Source of the DNA: Neurospora crassa OR74A
Taxonomy: Eukaryota; Ascomycota; Sordariomycetes; Sordariales; Sordariaceae
Direction: 5' to 3'
Assembly: GCF_000182925.2 (NCBI RefSeq)
Contig: NC_026503.1
Location: 3,472,001-3,536,000 of the forward strand
Length of the DNA stretch: 64,000 nucleotides
The translations under genes and the position numbers were made by a program. Under the pieces are notes generated by a model that saw nothing but the letters and a program-made list of their open reading frames with translations, did no database searches and was not told the origin of the DNA. This document shows positions 56,804-64,000 of the stretch, one piece after another (position 1 is the first letter of the stretch; each line of letters begins with the position of its first letter).

Positions 56804-59800
56804 ATGGCCACCACCACCACCGCAACCCCTGGTCCGCGTAATGAATTCTTCAAGCAGGTTCGTGCAAATCGATCCACCATTCGGACCTTCCATCTGCTGA
56901 TGCTAACCCAATCCCCCAGCTCAGGACGGTCTGTGTCCCCTTGAGTCGCCTTGCCCTCCAGTCACCAGACAAGGCGGCCGCTGCCAAAGAAATCTTCACC
57001 CATGTCGAATCACTCAGTGAAATATGGGCAGCTCAAGTGAGCAGTGATCCTACCGTTCTCGATGAAAAGTTGGCCGAATATACTTTCTTTCCCGTTAGCC
57101 ACCTGCTCCGCTTCCATGATCAGTTCCCGGTACGCGTAGTTGAAGCCATCATCAAGTTGCTAAGGTTCCTCATCCAATACGGCTGGAAGCACAAGATATC
57201 GGAGGACTTGGCCGTACAGCTGCTCTTCTTCTTCTCCTTCACCATCAGCGGCACTCCAGGCCAGGCCAAGCAGCGTCATGTGCCCGAGGAAACCGCGGTT
57301 GAAGGATTCAAAGCTCTCGGGGCTCTCATTACCGCGATAGGACCCACAAGCTTATTAGCAAGTAAAGCACCCGGGGAGGAAAATGAGACAGTGACCGCAC
57401 TAGGCCCTGCTATCACGGTCATGCTGGATGGTATTACCGATGGTGTGGCTCCTACGGTTCAGCTGGAAGCGCTGGAATGCTTGCAGGCTGTTTACACCAC
57501 AACACGCAATCAGCACGTTCTTGCTCGGTTCCTTCCGGGTACCGTGTCCTCGCTCACCAGAGTCCTGGCACCGCCACTACAGCCAAAGACGCAGAGGAGG
57601 GTTCTTGTGCGATGCTTACAGGTCCTCGGTATCGTTCTCGTGAACGTGTTGAGTGACATCAAGATTCGTGGAATCTTAAAGCAGATTGAAATGGAAGACA
57701 AAGCAAAAGTCGACGACGCTCAGCCCAGCGGTGGCGCGGAAAAGCCTCAGACTGAGCTGACACCTGCTTGGCTCAGGGCTACGACAGCTCAGATCAAAAT
57801 CGCCTTGGCCGCAGCGCTCAAAGTTCGGACTCATGAGGCTCAGGATGTCCAGTCAGCTGTCAGCAAGTTCTGTATCAGCTTGTTGGACGAATGCCACTTA
57901 TCACTAGCCAACTGCCAGTCGATCCTGGTAGAGAGCGCAATGATGGTCGAGAACGAAGAGAACGAACGCTCAATGCTCGAAACCAGTTTGCAGGATCTTG
58001 CCGCCATACACCCCGAGTTGGGCGATTGTATTCAGGCTACGCTTTACAACTGGGTCATCAGCCTCCCCAGACTAATCCAATCTAACGATGAGCGCATCAA
58101 GCAGCTTGCAGTTAGAAATATCCTGAGGGGTTCCAAAATGGCCTCAGCCATGGGAATAGACTCGTCTACGCTGAATGATTCGTTAGGCGACTCTCTCAGG
58201 GACAGCATAGTTGCCTTAATCAAGGGCTCAAAGCCCTCCAAGGTGGTGGGAGATGTTGACGAGAATAGCTTGTCCACAGCCACGGACCTTACCGTGTCAT
58301 GCCCCAATATTCAGTTATACCCTCCAGTTTTGTTGGACTCGGAGGGCATCAAGTCGACAAGAGCGGAGATCACCAAGCTGATTGCCAACATTGGCTCACC
58401 AGCCCAGCAAACAAAGCTAGCCGCTGCAATGCTAGGCGGTTTGCGAGACTCGGAAGGCGTCGAACAGATTGCCTCATACTGGCTTGCCTTTGAGCTTCTC
58501 AAGACAACGTATAACAGTACATCGGATATGGAAGACCTGGTGGACATGTCTTCTCTTGATGAGAACCGATACCAAGAGCAGGTCTTCCAGGAGCTCTACG
58601 ATTTCTCTGCGTCCATCTTAGCTTCCCATTCAGACTCACAGGACAACGACTGGCGTATCGAGGCAATTGCCCTCGAAGTAACCGCTTTTGCGGCATCCCG
58701 AATGAAGGAGGATTTCCGGCCGGAGCTGATTGACGTGCTCTACCCTGTCACCACATTCCTCGGGTCGCCGACACCCCAACTGCGCAGTCATGCCATTACG
58801 ACATTGAACGTAATAGCAGCCTCTTGCGGATACAAGAACGTCTCGGAGCTGGTCGTCGATAATGCGGATTACATGGTCAATTCCATTTCTCTCCGCCTCA
58901 ACACTTTTGACATCTCGCCAGCCTCCACCAAGGTATTGGTAATGTTGATACGTCTAACAGGCCCACGATTGATTCCCTTCCTGGACGACGTTGTGGCCGC
59001 CATTTTCGCTGCTCTGGACAACTACCATGGCTACCCCGTATTTGTCGAGAGCCTGTTTTCCGTTCTCTCCGAGATAGTCACTCAAGGCGTGAAATCGGAC
59101 ATGCTGCTTCTCGAAGGATCCAATCCTCAAGCCGTCAGCCACCTGAAGCGAGGTCCGCAACCACTGGATATCGACTACATAGTCGACACCCTCAACAAGC
59201 GTGCTGAGCGAACCAAGCGAGCCCGAGAAGAAGAGGCCGAACCTCCCCAACCGCACCCCAAGAAACCCTGGGGCCCGGGTAAAACCGAGGAAGCTTCCCA
59301 AGCCAAGTCACTCCTCGACCAACTCGAGAACCCCGACCCGGAAGAAGAAGGCGAAAAGGATGGTGGTCTACCAGATGATCCTTCCTCTGCCCTCGCCACC
59401 CGCGAAGACGAGGAAAAGAAGAACCAGCCCTCCAACACACCCACCTACGCCTTACTCACCCGCGTCCTCACCCTCTCGCAGCACTACCTCACCTCTCCCA
59501 CGCCGACCCTGCGCAAGTCCCTGCTCGACCTCGTGGCGACCGTCTCCCCTGCCCTAGCTCCGGACGAGAACGCATTTTTGCCACTTGTCCATACGGTCTG
59601 GCCAGTCGTGGTGGCCCGGATCAAGGACCCGGAACCGTTCGTGGCCATTGCCGCATGCAAGGCGCTGGGAAGCATGTGTGAAGCCGCAGGCGATTTTATG
59701 GCTAGTAGGTTCAGACAGGAGTGGGGAGATGGGATGGCGAAGTGGCTGAGAGGTATCAAGAGGGAGGCTGTCAAAGGGAGGGAGATGCCCAGAAGAACGG

Positions 59801-60243
59801 GAACGGGAGCCGGGAGAGCATTCATCACTGGTGGTAAGAAGGTTGACGACATGGAGATTGTGCTGCCTATTCATGGTCCCAATGGTGGGCACCAGCTGAG
59901 CTCGAAGCAGTTGGTTTCGACAACGAGCTCGACTGGGGGCGGAGCGCTAGGCAGGTTCTCGCAGGCTCATCAGTTGTGGGATGCGGCGCTGGGGTTGGTT
60001 ACGGCTGTTTTGAAGTATGTGAGGGTGGATGACGAGATGTTCGATGAGATACTGGAGGTGGTGGTTGATGTGTTACATGAACCGGAGAGGAGGGAGTTGA
60101 AGGAGGCGTTGGAGACGATCAATGCTGATGCGGTTTGGTTGGCGTTGTATGAGAGGGGGAGAGTGAAGGGAATCAAGAGCATGCCACGGGCTGTGAAGGG
60201 GTTTGGGTTTGAGTTTGTAAGGTTGCCAGGTGTGGTGGCTTGA
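56804..60243 (+). CDS. tti1: TTT complex subunit Tti1 (HEAT-repeat)
   Basis: Exons 56804-56857 and 56920-60243 give 1125 aa (yeast Tti1 is 1038). Exon 1 encodes MATTTTATPGPRNEFFKQ; the intron has a TGCTAAC branch point. The first conserved block is LRTVCVPLSRLAL, followed by all-helical HEAT-like repeats. A charged linker (about 770-850; REEEAEPP, DPEEEGEKD) separates the N-terminal repeats from the C-terminal TTI1 block, which includes LVHTVWPVVVARIKDPEPFV and AAGDFMASRFRQEW. Tti1 with Tel2 and Tti2 works with Hsp90 to assemble and stabilise PIKK kinases (TOR, ATM/ATR-type). Orthology is confident from the C-terminal signature and overall architecture. Confidence 0.92.
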
Positions 60244-60861
60244 AAGAAAGAGATTGAGTATCTGTCACGAGCCACATAGGCTAGACTTTGCTTCTATGAG
60301 CAAAACAAGCGAGTTTGGTTATGACAGATCGCGATGTACTTCAAGGTCAAAGTTTGATAGAAGAAAAGTGCAGGGTAAGTAACGATAACCAAGCCTGGCC
60401 CCAGCGAGCCCAGGTACCGAGTGCCATACATAGCATCTTGATCAACGGGGTTAGGGTTAAAAGAACGCTACTTCGGCTTACCCCTCCCGATACACTAGAA
60501 ACCTTCCAGCCACGCCAACCTCCTGCATCCTCCTGCAGGCTGCAGCACCTGCGTTCATGCCGTTGGTCAGTTTATCCTATCAAATCCCGCTTCAGCTTTC
60601 CATCGCATTGAGATTGCGTGCAGGACACACCCAGCCAGGCGGGCGGTGTGGATAACTGGTCGGTCTTCTTCGGGGTCAACGGGGCCCTTGTGCAGTTCAG
60701 TTGTGTCTCAAAAAACACCAGTCATCTTACACAAAATTCACACGATAACAACATCTCCACCTCAACAAAACAATACCTCCAGTATCATTCACATTCGTGG
60801 TTCTCTCTCTCTTTTTATTTTTTATTTTTCCAACTCAAATACGGCCATACGGGAAGCAACA
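60244..60861. promoter_or_regulatory. Intergenic region upstream of the EXPERA gene
   Basis: 618 bases holding the 3' end of tti1 and the promoter of the next gene. A telomere-like TTAGGGTTA lies at 60451-60459. The last 120 bases are CA- and T-rich leader sequence. Confidence 0.5.
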
Positions 60862-62335
60862 ATGTCCTCCTTTTTAAAGTTTCTCGTCTCCTCCGGGGAC
60901 GCCAGCTCCTCACGTCGGCACAAACATCCTTACTACCCGCGCGAGGTTGTCGTCCCCAACTATGCGCCCAACACGTACACGCTGCCTATGGTGCTTGGTG
61001 CATTTGGTGGAGCCACGGCCCTCTTGATGGTGGGAACGGTGGCCATTGGCAAGAAGGTCAATAAGCAGTTGACGTGGAAGGATGCGGGGGTGTTGGCGTG
61101 GTTTACGCTATGTGAGTTGCACTTTTCTTTTCTTAGGGTGGAACGCTTGATGATATGGATATATGAGGAACAGGGAAGTGGGACGCTATGAATATGTCAG
61201 AGTTTGATGAAAGAAGACAGGATGGATGGATGGATGGATGGATGGATGGATGGATGGATGGATGTCAAAGTGGACAGTGGAGTTGTTGGTGAGTCAAGAC
61301 AGGATGATGTGTGCTAACGAGATGTATCGTGAACAGGTGGTTTCTTGCATTGTTTCTTTGAAGGTGAGCACACACCAGCGTTCTCTCATTTCTTCTGAGA
61401 TCAAGTGAAAACTAACGGCCTCCCCAGGCTACTATGTGCTCAACCACGCCACCCTCGCCAGCAAGCAGGACATCTTTGCTCAGCTGTGGAAGGAGTACGC
61501 GCTGTCCGACTCGCGGTACATGACCTCCGATCCATTCATGCTCTGCATTGAGACTCTGACCGTTCTCACATGGGGCCCTCTCTCCTTCCTGGCCGTCTTT
61601 GCCATCATCAAGGGCAACACTAGCCTCCGTCACATCACCCAAACCATCGTCAGCGTTGGCCATCTCTACGGCGTCGCCCTCTACTTTGGCACCTGCTTCT
61701 TCCAGGAAAAGTTTCGCGGCATTTCGTACAGCAGACCGGAAACGCTGTACTACTGGGTTTACTACGCCGGCATGAACGCGCCTTGGGTTATTGTCCCTGC
61801 TAGTACGACTCCCCCCTCCTCTTTCAACCCCCTTTTTTTCTTTTCTTTTCTTTTTTTTTCCTTTTTCTTTTTTCTTAGTGTTCCCCTTTTCCTGTTCTGG
61901 CAGAGCTAACAAAACCCCCCAGTCCTCCTCTTCCAAAGCAGCAAGACCATTAGCCAAGGTCTCTCGGTCCTCAACAAAGTCAAGAGCATGAAGGGCGGCA
62001 GTTCATCCACCTCCGGCAGCGGCAGCAGCAGCAGCATTTACAGCGGCAAGGCGGAGAGCATCAGATCGTTTGATGGCAGCAGTGAGAGCAAGAGTAGCAA
62101 CAGCAGCAGCAGCAGCAGCAGAAAGGCCGACAAGGAAAGCAAGCGCGAGCCTAGCAGGGATAGCAGAGATGGGGGCGAAAGGAGGAGGGATCGCGTCTCG
62201 GAGCAGGCTGCCTATTTCAGAGACGAAGGCAGGCCGGAGAGCATTGCGGAGAGCAAATATGAGATTTGGGAGGAGAACAGGGCGGATGCGAGGGAGCAGT
62301 TGAGGAAGAAGAGGACGACGGGTCGGAGGGAGTAA
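60862..62335 (+). CDS. EXPERA/EBP-type membrane protein (sterol-isomerase-like), 354 aa
   Basis: Exons 60862-61111, 61337-61363, 61428-61802 and 61923-62335 give 355 codons. The 27-nt second exon supplies [10 protein letters not shown]. Four hydrophobic segments are visible: about 45-65 ([18 protein letters not shown]), 75-90, 125-145 ([22 protein letters not shown]) and 160-210. The His-x4-Glu pair in LHCFFEG, the [11 protein letters not shown] element and the Glu before [10 protein letters not shown] match the EBP delta8-delta7 sterol isomerase family, whose His and Glu residues are catalytic. Orthologous function in ergosterol synthesis is not certain, since fungi normally use the unrelated Erg2. 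The C-terminal ~110 residues are a Ser-rich then Arg/Glu-rich cytosolic tail absent from animal EBP, with a poly-Ser (AGC)n run near 62,098-62,121. ER location is inferred. Confidence 0.88.
61220..61263 (+). repeat. (GGAT)11 microsatellite in intron 1 of the EXPERA gene
   Basis: Eleven perfect GGAT units inside the 225-nt first intron. Its length is not bound by reading frame, so it should be polymorphic. Confidence 0.95.
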
Positions 62336-63592
62336 GAATGGATGTGGAATGTACATATAAAGTGGCGGCCATCAAGGTGTCAGGTTGGTTGGATAGGTAA
62401 GAGATGGGATGACACCGGCACGAGCTGGGATGGGCCAGTTCTTAACGTCTACATTGTAGCCCGGAGTGTGGGATCCACTTCTGCGGTCCGGTGGTGTGGG
62501 CGGGTGCGTGCTCGGGATCAGACCGGGTATTGAGACATGTGCACACCCCGTGGCTTCTCGGTTTCGGGATGATGAATGATGGGGCAGGTCGGCGTCGGTG
62601 TTTTTTAACTCTTTTTTTTTTTCCAGTTAAGTAGTCTAGATGCTTAGAATCTGTAGACATTATGGCCTGCATGCTGTCTGGCGATCCACAGTGACGAAGT
62701 GCCTCGGCATGCTATCACTGAGACGAGTTTGTGAAATGTTTTCGACCGATGGTTCTAAACACTCTGTATCACCATCCATCTTGAAGATCGGTTACATTGA
62801 TCGTCGTCCTCTATTAAATTAGACGAACATGTCAGTTCTTAAGCCTTGACTCACTAGATCAATTAATGCTCGAGATTGTGGTTTCCGTAACTTGGTCACG
62901 ATGATTCACGTGCAGTTAACTAGGAGGGCGCAAAGCAGTTAGACAAGTACCTCTACAATTCTCCACATTGGAAGCTCTTGGTCCCACAATTGGCTCTAAT
63001 TGGATGTGTCCTTCCCCATACCCAGGGGCATTACAGATGCCATCCTTGTCCCTCCCTTGCCGTCTGCTAGGCCAACCCCAGGATGCCGAGGTTCACAGCT
63101 GACAGGACCCAAAAAGCCAACTGAAGGCAAGCGCTGTGAATTGAATGACAGGATCCTTTCAGTCTTTTAATTTGACATCGATCAAATGACACTTGCATGT
63201 TCACCTGCTTCTCCCATCTCAACTGCACTGCGCCTGTTTACATCAATAAAGTATTTTAAGACTACCTACTTGATTGCATTGGATGATTGTCTCCGACACG
63301 CTTTCCACCAGTAGCGAGCGGGTTCGCGCCTCTCCCTCTTCGTTTTCAGCTCTCTTCGCGCGCCAGACGGGGGTGCACCAGATTCCTACCTATTCAGGCC
63401 GAGAAAAAAACAACATCCGAGTTCACCTGCCACCGCTAGCCACCGCCAATCCTAATCGATCCCAGTTCGCTCCAACCCCCTCTCCAGGGCGCCCTTCCCC
63501 CGGTTTTTCCACTGTCTATCGCGCAGGGGCAATTGCAACAATTCCTTCGCATCGATCCATCAACAACTGAGGACTGAGGCAGTAAAATCACA
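62336..63592. other. Intergenic region, 1.26 kb
   Basis: 3' flank of the EXPERA gene and the promoter and C/T-rich leader of the next gene. No supportable gene. A T10 run lies near 62,612-62,622. Confidence 0.55.
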
Positions 63593-64000
63593 ATGGCTTC
63601 CAATCTCGATTCATCGTCCTATCTCAGTCCGAGCATGATCGGATCCGGAATCATGTCGTCCTCGCTCTCGTCGCTCTCGTCGTCCGTCTCCTCGGCGCGC
63701 CATCCGTCCTCGTCCAACATTTCCAAGGCTTACAGACAGGCCTCAACACTATTTCTCACCCGTCGACTACCCGAAGCCCTGTCCACTGTTCTACCTTTAA
63801 TCACACCGTCTTCCTCCGAATTCGCTACTCCTGGGGATGTTGCTTCCGGCGCCGCCGCATTCGACCCGGCACCTGTCGCCAAGGCGTCACGATCCACCAG
63901 GATAAAGGTGTGGAGTCTGTACCTGACCATCCTCAACGCGATTCTGGAGTTGAACTCGGACGAGGGCAAGGACGCCTTTGGCACACAGGAGTGGAGGGCT
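63593..64000 (+). CDS. 5' part of a conserved fungal protein, possibly PEX26-like peroxin
   Basis: The frame is open from ATG 63593 to the window end (136 codons) and so continues beyond it. The start follows a CACA-rich leader (AAATCACAATGG). The first ~45 residues are Ser-rich. Then comes a helical block ([20 protein letters not shown]) that reads like a TPR-type helix pair, and a second block ([20 protein letters not shown]). This resembles, from memory, the N-terminus of filamentous-fungal PEX26, the peroxisomal membrane anchor for the Pex1-Pex6 export ATPases. That assignment is tentative; the expected C-terminal membrane anchor lies outside the window. The gene itself is well supported by codon use and a clean start. 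Confidence 0.7.
   Translation, partial: MASNLDSSSYLSPSMIGSGIMSSSLSSLSSSVSSARHPSSSNISKAYRQASTLFLTRRLPEALSTVLPLITPSSSEFATPGDVASGAAAFDPAPVAKASRSTRIKVWSLYLTILNAILELNSDEGKDAFGTQEWRA

Overview
The window is nuclear DNA of a filamentous ascomycete of the Sordariales, most likely Neurospora or a very close relative. Three things support this. Introns are short (about 50-120 bp) with fungal GTRNGT donors and CTAAC/CTGAC-type branch points. One gene is a clear PP-1/Ste12 homeodomain plus C2H2 regulator. A 3 kb AT-rich block is stripped of CpA/TpG in the way repeat-induced point mutation (RIP) leaves DNA. I saw no tRNA, rRNA or CRISPR feature.

Layout. 1-1.2 kb: 3' part of a bZIP factor. 1.2-6.3 kb: no supportable gene. 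6.3-27 kb is gene-dense and rich in RNA and ribosome-assembly functions: an RS-rich NFKBIL1-like protein, an unrecognised 860-aa protein, a 560-aa multi-pass membrane protein with an AT-hook, the Golgi GTPase Arl3/ARFRP1, exosome subunit Rrp45 head-to-head with splicing factor Cwc15, and SSU processome protein Utp10 head-to-head with 60S factor Noc3. 27-30.6 kb: gene-poor. 30.6-34.2 kb: a GPI-type yapsin-like aspartyl protease and a CFEM-like secreted or membrane protein. 36.2-38.6 kb: pp-1, the transcription factor acting below the MAK-2 MAP kinase pathway.

38.6-53 kb is a 14 kb gene desert. Its centre is a RIP-mutated Mutator-like (MULE) DNA transposon at 46,492-49,756. The element keeps perfect 66-bp terminal inverted repeats and is flanked by eight A residues on each side. 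Its minus-strand relic still shows a FAR1-like DNA-binding region followed by a MULE transposase core.

53-64 kb is again genic: a six-exon Leu3-like Zn2Cys6 factor with Asn- and Gly/Gln-rich low-complexity regions and one GC-AG intron, divergent from TTI1 of the Tel2-Tti1-Tti2 complex; an EXPERA/EBP-type membrane protein with a 27-nt exon; and the 5' end of a protein that may be a fungal PEX26-like peroxin.

All multi-exon models were built by reading splice sites and checking that the summed exon lengths stay in frame; exon coordinates are in the entries. The CFEM-like gene is the one model I could not resolve.
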